Of a stretch of 31,648 nt of DNA, positions 6,184 to 13,499 are shown piece after piece. The stretch is from the NCBI GenBank assembly GCA_900542235.1, contig UQNB01000018.1, forward strand, positions 1-31,648, in the 5' to 3' direction. The notes under the pieces are model-generated. The model did no database searches. It had not been told where the DNA came from and was given only the letters and a program-made list of their open reading frames with translations. The stretch is from an uncultured Collinsella sp. Its GTDB lineage: Bacteria; Actinomycetota; Coriobacteriia; Coriobacteriales; Coriobacteriaceae. Within the stretch, counting starts at the first letter, position 1, and each line of letters starts with the position of its first letter. The position numbers were made by a program, and so were the translations under genes.

Positions 6184-8949
6184 ATGAATCAGGACCGCCA
6201 AAACAGCCAACGCCGCGGCGCGCAGAACACGGAGCGCGAGCAGGATTTTACGACCTACCGTACCGCCCAAAGCTCAAACGATATGGTGCCGACGGTTTTT
6301 CGCCGTGGCATCTACCGCACGATTCGCGGCAGCCTCAAACGCTTCTTGTCTATCGTCGTGATCACCGCGCTTGGCGTGAGCGTGATGTGCGGCCTTAAGG
6401 CGGGCTGCGAGGACCTGTGTGATTCGGTCGACGCCTATTTTGACCAGCAGAATGTCTATGACATCAACGTGCAGTCGACCTATGGTCTGACCGATGACGA
6501 TCTTGCCGCGATCCAAGAGGTCGATGGCGTCGAGACGGCCGAGGGCATCTATACCGAGACCGCCTATACCGCCGTGGGTACGACGCGCGAGCGTGTCGTC
6601 GTACAGAGCCTCTCCAAAGAGAATATTGACCAACCGGTGCTAGTACGCGGCGAGCTGCCCGAGACTTCGGGCGAAGTGGCAGTGACCTCACGTTTTTTGA
6701 AGGCTTCGGGCAAGAAAATCGGCGATACGGTGAGCTTTGCCGCCAACGATGCGAGCTCGTCGAACCAAAGCGCCAAGGACCAGTTTGCCGATGGGGACTA
6801 CACCATCACGGCCGAGGTTCTCGATCCTACCGACGTGAGCTCCGACTCGACAGTCAACGCCTTTCGCGCTGCTTCGACTGCGGACTACAAGTTCTACGTG
6901 AGCGAGGATGCCGCGACATCTTCTTCCTACTCCGCTGTCCACGTGGTCGTCGAGGGAGCCAAGAGCCTCAACTCCTATTCGGATGCCTACTCGGCAAAGA
7001 TCAATGAGGTCAAGGGCAATATCGAGAAGATCCGCGAGGAGCGTGAGAAGGCGCGCACTCAGGAGCTGACGGTCGACACACCGGCGAGCTTGGACGCGAC
7101 TGAGCGTCAGGCGAATATGGTCTTTGGGATCGAGCAGGACAACATCAATCGCATGGCCGAGGGCAGCGACGAGCGTGCGCAGGCGCAAGCCGACCTGGAC
7201 CAGCGCCGCGCCGCCGCCGACCAGCAGTTTGCCGATGCCCGTGCCGAGCTCTCCGACCTGGGCGAATGCACCTGGTACATCCAGGACCGCGGCAATATCG
7301 CAAGCTACTCGAGCGTCGAGAGCGATAGTTCTTCGATCGAGGCCATCGCCACGGTGTTCCCGTTCATCTTCTTTATCGTCGCCGTGCTTATCAGTCTCAC
7401 CACCGCCACCCGCATGGTCGAGGAGGAGCGCACGCTTATTGGCCTGTACAAGGCACTCGGCTATTCACGCGGGCGTATCCTGTCCAAATATGTGGACTAC
7501 TCGCTGTGGGCGTGTCTGATCGGTGGCGTGCTCGGCAATATCATCGGATTTGTGGGTCTGCCGCTGTTCTTGTTTACGGTGTTCGACGACATGTACTCGC
7601 TGCCCCAGATGCTGCTTTCGTACGACATCGTGTCCTCAATCGTTTCGGTGGCGCTGTTTGCCGTGGGCGTGGTGGGCGCTACGATTATCGCCTGCCGCCA
7701 CGAGATGGCCGAGACGCCGGCTTCGCTCATGCGTCCCAAGGCGCCGCGCGCCGGCTCACGCATTCTGCTCGAGCGCATCGGCTTTATTTGGCGCCGCATG
7801 GGCTTCTTGAACAAGGTGGCAGCACGTAACCTGTTCCGCTACAAAAAGCGCGCCTTTATGACCATCTTCGGTATCGCCGGCTGCACGGCGCTTGTGATTT
7901 GCGGCATGGGCATCCGTGATACGTCGGTCGCGCTGTCGCCCAAGCAGTACGGGCATATCACGCGCTATGACTTGCTGGCGGTCGCCAATCCCGACGATTT
8001 TTCGCAGACGTGCGCGGCATTGGATGAGCGCAGCACGGCCAATGATTCCAACGTGACGGTGACCTCGACCCTGCCGATTATGACCGACAACGTCACCTTT
8101 ACGTTTGGCGGCAAGAGCGAGACCGTGCAGCTCATCGTGATTCCCGACGACCGCACGGGTGACTTGGGCGATTACGTGCGCCTGGAGGATGAGTCCAAAG
8201 AACCGCTCGCCCTGCGTGACGGAGACGTGTATTTGAGCAAGAGCTCTCAGCTGGTGCTGGGGATCAAGCCGGGTGACACGGCTCACGTCCAGGATTCGTC
8301 GCTCAATGTTGCCAAGGTCAAAGTCAGCGACATCTCGCTCAACTATCTGGGCAACACGCTTTACATGACGCAGGGCACCTATGAGCGCGCGTTCGGTCGA
8401 AGTGCACGCCTTAACGGCGTCTTTGTGCTGCTTAAGGGTTCGTCGGCTGACCAGATTGCGTTTAGCAAGAAGCTTAAGAGTGACGGTTGGCTTACGATTT
8501 CGAGTACGGCCGAGCATTGGGAGAATTATGAGGCCAACTTCACCATCATCAATTCGGTCGTGGTACTCGTGACCTTTATGGCGGCGTGCCTGTCGTTTGT
8601 GGTGGTGTTTACGCTGTCTAATACGAATATTTCGGAGCGCGAACGCGAGCTGGCGACCATCAAGGTGCTGGGCTTCCGCCGTGGCGAGGTTCACCATTAC
8701 GTTAACAAGGAGACGTTGATCCTCACGGCGATCGGAGCCGCGCTGGGCGTACCGCTGGGCGGCTTGCTGGCCGAGAGTTTTACGTACATTTTGCAGATGC
8801 CGTCGCTGTACTTTGACGTCGAGGTCGAGCCGCTAAGCTACGTGCTCGCCGTGGTGCTTTCCTTTGGCTTTACTTTTATCGTCAACCTCGCCACCAACCG
8901 TACCCTCAACAAGATTGACATGGTCGGCGCCCTCAAGAGCGCCGAGTAA
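6184..8949 (+). CDS. ABC transporter permease, FtsX/MacB-like, 8 TM
   Basis: The membrane partner of the preceding ATPase is 921 aa from the ATG at 6184. A GTG at 6172, overlapping the ATPase stop, would add four residues. A charged N-terminus is followed by TM1 (about 54-76) and a large extracytoplasmic domain (77-385) with a Glu/Arg-rich coiled-coil-like stretch (about 270-350). TM2-4 follow (388-410, 439-465, 482-505), then TM5 (558-577), a second extracytoplasmic domain (578-787) and TM6-8 (788-811, 844-866, 886-903). The layout is two FtsX/MacB_PCD modules in tandem, typical of single-gene permeases in Gram-positives. The stop codon is directly followed by 33-bp repeat copy 3 and then a terminator. 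Confidence 0.9.
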   Translation: MNQDRQNSQRRGAQNTEREQDFTTYRTAQSSNDMVPTVFRRGIYRTIRGSLKRFLSIVVITALGVSVMCGLKAGCEDLCDSVDAYFDQQNVYDINVQSTYGLTDDDLAAIQEVDGVETAEGIYTETAYTAVGTTRERVVVQSLSKENIDQPVLVRGELPETSGEVAVTSRFLKASGKKIGDTVSFAANDASSSNQSAKDQFADGDYTITAEVLDPTDVSSDSTVNAFRAASTADYKFYVSEDAATSSSYSAVHVVVEGAKSLNSYSDAYSAKINEVKGNIEKIREEREKARTQELTVDTPASLDATERQANMVFGIEQDNINRMAEGSDERAQAQADLDQRRAAADQQFADARAELSDLGECTWYIQDRGNIASYSSVESDSSSIEAIATVFPFIFFIVAVLISLTTATRMVEEERTLIGLYKALGYSRGRILSKYVDYSLWACLIGGVLGNIIGFVGLPLFLFTVFDDMYSLPQMLLSYDIVSSIVSVALFAVGVVGATIIACRHEMAETPASLMRPKAPRAGSRILLERIGFIWRRMGFLNKVAARNLFRYKKRAFMTIFGIAGCTALVICGMGIRDTSVALSPKQYGHITRYDLLAVANPDDFSQTCAALDERSTANDSNVTVTSTLPIMTDNVTFTFGGKSETVQLIVIPDDRTGDLGDYVRLEDESKEPLALRDGDVYLSKSSQLVLGIKPGDTAHVQDSSLNVAKVKVSDISLNYLGNTLYMTQGTYERAFGRSARLNGVFVLLKGSSADQIAFSKKLKSDGWLTISSTAEHWENYEANFTIINSVVVLVTFMAACLSFVVVFTLSNTNISERERELATIKVLGFRRGEVHHYVNKETLILTAIGAALGVPLGGLLAESFTYILQMPSLYFDVEVEPLSYVLAVVLSFGFTFIVNLATNRTLNKIDMVGALKSAE

Positions 8950-8982
8950 CCTGCCAAAAAGGGACAGGTTTATTTTGGCAGG
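8950..8982 (+). repeat. 33-bp palindromic repeat, copy 3
   Basis: Identical over all 33 bases to copy 1 (3017-3049), and it begins on the base right after the permease stop codon. The TTTTATCTG flank is also shared. A separate strong terminator follows at 8991, so the repeat is not needed for termination here. Confidence 0.92.
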
Positions 8983-8990
8983 TTTTATCT

Positions 8991-9038
8991 GGGCAAACGC
9001 CGGACAACCATTATGTGGCCCGGCGTTTGCCCCGTTTT
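8991..9038 (+). terminator. Terminator of the ABC exporter operon
   Basis: Perfect 13-bp arms GGGCAAACGCCGG (8991-9003) and CCGGCGTTTGCCC (9020-9032) are followed by CGTTTTG. It lies between convergent genes and could also act on the minus strand. Confidence 0.75.
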
Positions 9039-9065
9039 GCTGGGGATGTCTGTCGTTCAGTGCTC

Positions 9066-9386
9066 TTACTGGCCAATCCAGTGTTGCGCATAGCTCTTAA
9101 TGTCCTCGGTAAAACCGTCAAGGTCGTCAAGGGTGATCACGCTGTCGATAAGCAAATTGGCTATCTCGCGGTGCATTGTGCTGCGGCGAATGTCGTTTGC
9201 AATTACGCCTGAGGACAGCTTGTCTCTATTGAGGCGCTCTTCTAGTGCCCAAAATCTACTGGACGCTTCACTGTCGCCGTTCAGTATCTCAACGTACTGG
9301 CCGATGAGCTTTTCCATATAACGTTCTTGCCATTGAGGAAGCATTTTCTTAAACAGCTTCCAGTCGCTTTCGGCTACGTCGCGCAT
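9066..9386 (-). CDS. Small hypothetical protein, 106 aa
   Basis: Not assigned to a characterised family. The protein is charged, predicted mostly helical and probably cytoplasmic, with no signal peptide or TM helix. It has a WQERYMEKLIGQYVEIL segment near residues 19-35 and a DLDGFTEDIKSYAQHW C-terminus. A GGAGGA site (9395-9390) 4 bases before the ATG makes translation likely. Similar ~100-aa proteins of unknown role are familiar from Gram-positive anaerobes, where some are mislabelled as multidrug transporters, though this one has no membrane segment. It stands alone and converges with the ABC operon; no clear promoter was found. Confidence 0.75.
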   Translation of the reverse strand: MRDVAESDWKLFKKMLPQWQERYMEKLIGQYVEILNGDSEASSRFWALEERLNRDKLSSGVIANDIRRSTMHREIANLLIDSVITLDDLDGFTEDIKSYAQHWIGQ

Positions 9387-9497
9387 ATGTCCTCCGCTCG
9401 TTAAACGGGCTTTTCCATTTGCCTTTCATTCTATTTGGTTTTCGCTCACAGGCGTGGATGAGAGGCTCTCTTTAGCCTTCGAGATTGGGCTTGTATG

Positions 9498-9673
9498 GGT
9501 CGTATGCCACAAAATGGGCCTATCTACTACGTTTGCTACCACACCCTCGACCATGACAAAGATTATGAAATTAAAACCGCAGGTAGAGGGCTTGCCAATT
9601 TTCGGAAAAGGCGGGTATGGTCGGCCCCATCGAGTCCATCGTAGTAGATGGGCCCCTTTCATGGCATGCGACC
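9498..9673. repeat. Long imperfect inverted repeat, two 60-nt arms
   Basis: Arm 9498-9557 aligns without gaps to the reverse complement of 9614-9673 at roughly 70% identity. Perfect blocks include ATCTACTACG, GGGCC, ATGCCA and CGACCAT. The 56-nt centre is A+T-richer than the surroundings. It occupies most of the gene-free stretch 9387-9835. It could be a decayed MITE or a structured RNA; no convincing gene is seen. Confidence 0.65.
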
Positions 9674-9719
9674 GGCTAAAGGGCAGCTCCTGTGCTGGAA
9701 TTGCCCGGTCCATTCGTAA

Positions 9720-9784
9720 GTTGCGGTGATATACGGACTGTTTGGCGCTTTGGAGCCTCAAAACAGTCCCTATTTCACCGTAAC
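9720..9784 (+). repeat. 65-bp palindromic repeat, copy A
   Basis: Arms GTTGCGGTG (9720-9728)/CACCGTAAC (9776-9784), continued by ACGGACTGTTT/AAACAGTCCCT, form a long hairpin. A second copy in the same orientation lies at 24611-24675 after smpB. The loop sequences differ. Confidence 0.8.
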
Positions 9785-9835
9785 CTAGAAGGAGCGGGCG
9801 GCGTTGGCTGAGTGATGTTGACGGACGGGAGCGGC

Positions 9836-10756
9836 TTAGTCCTGCTTGCGATGCTTCCATTGTTTGCGGCACCAGCGCATGAGCGCCTTTATGACGGGAA
9901 TCGTGATGAGGATGATCCATGCAGGATGGGGCTGTCCCAAACAGAGCAACATGTAGAGGAACCAAGCGATGGCGGCTGCCGGGTAGATGGCCTCGATCAG
10001 CTTAGACAGGTGGCGCCGATCGATGAAGTCACCAATCGCGTAGTAGACGGGAACCAGAAAGACGAGGAAAAGCCCCATGCCCCATGTACCGTAGACAATG
10101 CCGAGCACCAGATAGGCGAGAGTGACAAGTGCGGGGAAGGGGAATTTGTTCCATGCACGTCCGACCTTGGTGTGGAAATGCTTGCCATGATGGTCGAGCT
10201 TGTCGTGTGCTTCCTTCCAGCTGGAAAACGTCTCGCCGTCGATGGTGACGGTGCCGTCGTCATTGGTACGCACGCTATGCCCATCATCCTCAAGCGTATC
10301 GATATGCACGCCGCCCGGCCCCACATGCACCTCTTCGCCCTTGCGCTCGTTGGTCACATGGATGCCGCTCCAACCAACATGGACTTCCTCGCCTTTATTG
10401 GGATCAATGACGTGGATACCGCGCGCGAGGGAAATATCGACAAGTGGTTTGTCGCCGCAATCGGCGTGCTCGGCAGAATCCTCAGCCTCGTCAGCCACAT
10501 CCGCCGCCTCGGTGTCGGCGCTACCGTCCTCTAGGTCGTCGGCATCGTTGGCCGCGTCCCCATATAGCAGCTCGTCCAACGACACACCATACAGCGCGGC
10601 GAGCGCAATGAGGTTATCGGTATCGGGTGAGGACTCGCTGCGCTCCCATTTGCTGACAGCCTGACGACTCACGCCCAGCTGGGCAGCAAGCGCCTCCTGA
10701 GAAAGCCCGGCAGCCTTGCGGCGGTCAACGAGCCGCTGTGCCATTGCAAGATCCAT
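9836..10756 (-). CDS. XRE-family regulator with C-terminal membrane domain
   Basis: The 306-aa protein has an N-terminal Cro/C1 helix-turn-helix (about 1-60, with the LGVSRQAVSKWERSESSPD signature). An acidic Asp/Glu/Ala linker follows (about 75-105), then a middle region with two near-identical units centred on KGEEVHVG (about 115-150), then about three hydrophobic segments (about 205-300) and a basic tail. This suggests a membrane-anchored transcription factor. The start at 10756 is favoured because GAAAGGA lies 8 bases upstream; the ATG at 10771 overlaps that site. The upstream region has paired ACCGGTAGC motifs and a TTCTA-GT-TAGAA palindrome that could be its own operators. The signal and targets are unknown. 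No partner gene is adjacent. Confidence 0.85.
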   Translation of the reverse strand: MDLAMAQRLVDRRKAAGLSQEALAAQLGVSRQAVSKWERSESSPDTDNLIALAALYGVSLDELLYGDAANDADDLEDGSADTEAADVADEAEDSAEHADCGDKPLVDISLARGIHVIDPNKGEEVHVGWSGIHVTNERKGEEVHVGPGGVHIDTLEDDGHSVRTNDDGTVTIDGETFSSWKEAHDKLDHHGKHFHTKVGRAWNKFPFPALVTLAYLVLGIVYGTWGMGLFLVFLVPVYYAIGDFIDRRHLSKLIEAIYPAAAIAWFLYMLLCLGQPHPAWIILITIPVIKALMRWCRKQWKHRKQD

Positions 10757-10811
10757 AGCAGTTCCTTTCATGTGGCGACCGTAATCGAATGAGCCGAGTA
10801 TGCCGAGAACA

Positions 10812-10873
10812 ACCGGTAGCGACCACCATTTCTAGTTAGAATCTGCCCCACCCCTCCCGCAACTACCGGTAGC
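10812..10873. promoter_or_regulatory. Candidate operator cluster upstream of the XRE gene
   Basis: ACCGGTAGC occurs at 10812-10820 and 10865-10873, 53 bases apart (about five helical turns), each containing the palindrome ACCGGT. Between them lies the inverted repeat TTCTA-GT-TAGAA (10830-10841). Both repeats are followed by a GACC...CCATTTC segment, so a decayed duplication is also possible. Confidence 0.4.
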
Positions 10874-11013
10874 AATCCCTAACGACCAGCCATTTCAGGA
10901 CAAATGTCAGTGCTACTCTCAGCTAAGAGCCTGCAACATCCCAAAATCTCAGCCCACGCACTTGCAGCAAGAAGACGAATAGCCTCGGCCTCCCTAGTTA
11001 CCGCAGGAGGCCC

Positions 11014-11124
11014 CAGGGCTTACCTCCCAAATCTTTCCGCAGCGCAGGCCGGCGTTTGTCCGCAGCTCCGCAGGAGCAGGACAAATGCCGGCCATGCGCG
11101 AGGACGATTTGGGAGGTAACCCTG
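11014..11124. repeat. 111-nt near-perfect hairpin between XRE gene and ftsE
   Basis: Three nested stems share one axis. The outer stem (11014-11033 with 11106-11124) is a 19-bp match with one bulged base. The middle stem is GGCCGGCGTTTGTCC (11047-11061) with GGACAAATGCCGGCC (11079-11093), plus GCGCA/TGCGC. The inner stem is GCTCC/GGAGC with a 3-nt loop (65-69, 73-77). There is no T-tract. It dominates the gene-free stretch 10757-11236. Confidence 0.85.
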
Positions 11125-11182
11125 CGCCCGGCCGGTGAGACCCAAACCCCGCCATGCTTCTTATGTGCAGCAAAGCTAATGC

Positions 11183-11191
11183 TGCTAAAAT
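11183..11191 (+). promoter_or_regulatory. ftsE: Extended -10 promoter of ftsEX
   Basis: TGC-TAAAAT lies 46 bases before the ftsE start and is the same nonamer as at 3131-3139. An inverted repeat GCAGC-N9-GCTGC (11167-11171, 11181-11185) overlaps its upstream side and could be an operator. No -35 consensus was found. Confidence 0.5.
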
Positions 11192-11236
11192 ACAAAGCGC
11201 TCATGTAGTTTAAACGCACGACGATAAGGAGCACCA

Positions 11237-12457
11237 GTGGGTAACCACTTCCGTACCTCCGGTGCGGGCGATGATGCCCCCAAGACGCAGACAGGCGTCC
11301 AGGGCAGCCGTTTCGCCACTCCGGATTCAGAGGGCCAGCCTGTTGCTCAGGCCCCCGCTCAGCCGGCAGATCAGGCACAGCCGGCATCCGATCCCTTTGC
11401 CTACAATCCCACCAGCGATGTCGCGCTTTCCGGCACGGCGGGTTTTGAGCCCGTTCAGGCCGTGACCGCTCGCGTGGAGCAGCCTCAGGCTGGCGCCGCC
11501 ACGCCGCAGCCTACCATGGCCGGCATTCCCGACCCCATGGCCCCTGCGACGCCGGTTCCTCAGCCTGCGCAGTCCGGTCTCTTTGCCGCTATTCCCGATC
11601 CCACGCAGCCTGCTGCCCCGGTGGTCGAGAGCGATCAGGCCGCCGAGGTCGCAAGCCTCGATAACGCGCTCAACAACCCCGATTTTACGTCGGTGTTTGC
11701 GCCCATCGATCCGCAGGCTAGCCGCAAGAAGATGGCCAAGCAGGCCGGTGTCGAGCCCGTCATCCTTATGGAGCACGTCACCAAGATCTACCCGGCGCAG
11801 CCCAACAAGCCCGCGCTCGACGACATTAACATCGAGATCTATCCGGGCGAGTTCGTCTTTTTGGTCGGTCACTCCGGCTCGGGCAAGACCACGCTGCTGT
11901 CGACGCTCAACCGCGACGTCAAGCCCACAAGCGGTCGTATTTTGGTCGCCGGCCAGGACCTCATGAAGATCAAGAACCGCAAGGTCCCATTCCTGCGTCG
12001 TCAGATTGGTGCCGTGTTCCAGGACTTTAAGCTCCTGCCGCAAAAGACCGCCTACGAAAACGTGGCGTTTGCCCTGCAGTGCATCGGCAAGCCCAAGGGC
12101 GTCATCCGCAGCCAGGTGCCCGAGGTGCTGCGTCTGGTCGGTCTGGCCGATCAGATGGACTCGCTGCCCGATCAGCTTTCCGGTGGCGAGCAACAGCGCG
12201 TGGCCGTTGCCCGCGCTATGGTTAACCGTCCGCCGCTGCTGATCTGCGACGAGCCCACGGGTAACCTCGACCCGGCGATCTCGCTGGGCATCATGAAGCT
12301 GCTCGAGCGTATTAACCGCACCGGCACTACCGTGATCGTCGCCACGCACGACCGCGAGATGGTCGATAGCATGCACCGTCGCGTGATCGCCCTCGAGGGC
12401 GGCCACGTTATCCGCGACCAGGAGAGGGGAGGTTACGGCAACTATGGCACCAACTAA
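11237..12457 (+). CDS. ftsE: Cell-division ATPase FtsE with long N-terminal extension
   Basis: FtsE is the ATPase of the FtsEX complex, which links the divisome to peptidoglycan hydrolases at the septum. The C-terminal 230 residues (about 173-406) are the canonical ATPase: Walker A GHSGSGKTT (Lys217), Q-loop in AVFQDFKLLPQKT, signature LSGGEQQR, Walker B LLICDEPTGNLD, H-loop ATHD. The first ~170 residues are an Ala/Pro/Gln-rich, probably disordered extension absent from typical ~225-aa FtsE proteins. AAGGAG (11226-11231) six bases before the GTG supports this early start, and the reading frame has the local codon use throughout, so the extension looks real. The end overlaps ftsX by 14 bases, indicating coupling. 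Confidence 0.95.
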   Translation: MGNHFRTSGAGDDAPKTQTGVQGSRFATPDSEGQPVAQAPAQPADQAQPASDPFAYNPTSDVALSGTAGFEPVQAVTARVEQPQAGAATPQPTMAGIPDPMAPATPVPQPAQSGLFAAIPDPTQPAAPVVESDQAAEVASLDNALNNPDFTSVFAPIDPQASRKKMAKQAGVEPVILMEHVTKIYPAQPNKPALDDINIEIYPGEFVFLVGHSGSGKTTLLSTLNRDVKPTSGRILVAGQDLMKIKNRKVPFLRRQIGAVFQDFKLLPQKTAYENVAFALQCIGKPKGVIRSQVPEVLRLVGLADQMDSLPDQLSGGEQQRVAVARAMVNRPPLLICDEPTGNLDPAISLGIMKLLERINRTGTTVIVATHDREMVDSMHRRVIALEGGHVIRDQERGGYGNYGTN

Positions 12458-13364
12458 CGTGGGCTACTCCTTCAAAGAGGCAATCAGTCACTTCTTCCGT
12501 AACTGGACTACCTCGCTCGGCGCCGTCATCACGATCTTCCTTTCGCTGTTTATCATCGGCCTGTTCATCATGGGCTCCGCGATGCTGAACTCCGTGATCG
12601 GCACCGTCGAGGATCAGGTTGTCATCAACGCGTTCATTAGCGATGACGCCGATCAGGCCGATGTTCAGGCTTTTGAGGCCGAGCTTAAGACGTGGAATAA
12701 CGTCAAGTCCGTGACCTATAAGGACAAGGACGACGCGCTGGCCGAGTATACGAGCAAGATGTCGGGCAACGCCGACGCCACCATGAGCGCGCTCGATGGC
12801 CAGAACCCGCTGCCGGCTTCGTTTGCAATTGAGATGGACGATCCGTCCAAGGTCGAGAGCACGGCCCAGAAGCTCAAGAAGAACGTCGACTTCCAGAAGA
12901 TCGCGGATGACGGCGACGTCAACGCGAGCGTGCTGTACGGCCAGGAGGAAGTGAGCCGCCTGTTCCAGGTGACCAACTACATCCGCATCGCCGCCGTGGT
13001 GCTCGTTGGCCTTTTGACCTTTATCGCATTCATTTTCATCAACAACACGATTCGCCTGTCCATCACGGCGCGTCGTCGTGAGATTGCGATTATGCGTCTG
13101 GTCGGCGCCAGCAACGGCTTCATTCGCGGCCCGTTTATCACCGAGGGCGTACTGCAGGCCATTTTGGGCTCGCTGCTTTCCATCGGCGTTCTGGAGCTGC
13201 TGCGCAATCTGATGATTCCGCGTTTGCAGGAGAGCATCGGCTGGATGTCGTTTGCCCTGCCGATGCAGTACTACCTGGTGACCTATGCTGCGCTGATTCT
13301 GGTCGGTGTGATTATCGGTCTCTTTGGTTCTGCCATAGCCATGCGCCGCTACCTGCGCGTGTAG
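12444..13364 (+). CDS. ftsX: Cell-division permease FtsX
   Basis: FtsX is the membrane partner of FtsE, 306 aa. TM1 (about 25-48) is followed by an extracytoplasmic domain (about 50-180) that in other Gram-positives contacts a wall hydrolase or its activator. Then come TM2 (183-203), a cytoplasmic loop with the conserved TARRREIAIMRLVGAS segment, TM3 (234-255) and TM4 (276-299). Start: ATG inside the ftsE 3' end with GGGGAGG (12426-12432) 11 bases upstream, so translation is coupled. A clean terminator follows. No hydrolase gene is adjacent, so the enzyme it controls must be encoded elsewhere. Confidence 0.95.
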   Translation: MAPTNVGYSFKEAISHFFRNWTTSLGAVITIFLSLFIIGLFIMGSAMLNSVIGTVEDQVVINAFISDDADQADVQAFEAELKTWNNVKSVTYKDKDDALAEYTSKMSGNADATMSALDGQNPLPASFAIEMDDPSKVESTAQKLKKNVDFQKIADDGDVNASVLYGQEEVSRLFQVTNYIRIAAVVLVGLLTFIAFIFINNTIRLSITARRREIAIMRLVGASNGFIRGPFITEGVLQAILGSLLSIGVLELLRNLMIPRLQESIGWMSFALPMQYYLVTYAALILVGVIIGLFGSAIAMRRYLRV

Positions 13365-13389
13365 GCATGCCTGGAATTCATCCCTTCCA

Positions 13390-13422
13390 ACGGGTCGTCT
13401 CTTATGGGGCGGCCCGTTTTTT
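13390..13422 (+). terminator. Terminator after ftsX
   Basis: Arms ACGGGTCG (13390-13397) and CGGCCCGT (13410-13417), with one G-U pair, are followed by six Ts (13417-13422). Confidence 0.88.
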
Positions 13423-13499
13423 GATTTCTAGGGGACGGCAGGAAAGCGAATCATTTGGGTAGACTCTTTGGAGTTCGTCATCGATAGCAAGGAGGCGCC

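Noticed and set aside
9720..9784. Retron or other reverse-transcriptase-linked RNA
   Set aside because: No reverse transcriptase gene lies in the window.
9426..9965. A 179-codon minus-strand frame between the small hypothetical and XRE genes
   Set aside because: It runs through the inverted repeat and palindrome, overlaps the XRE gene 3' end, and lacks a family match or good ribosome site.
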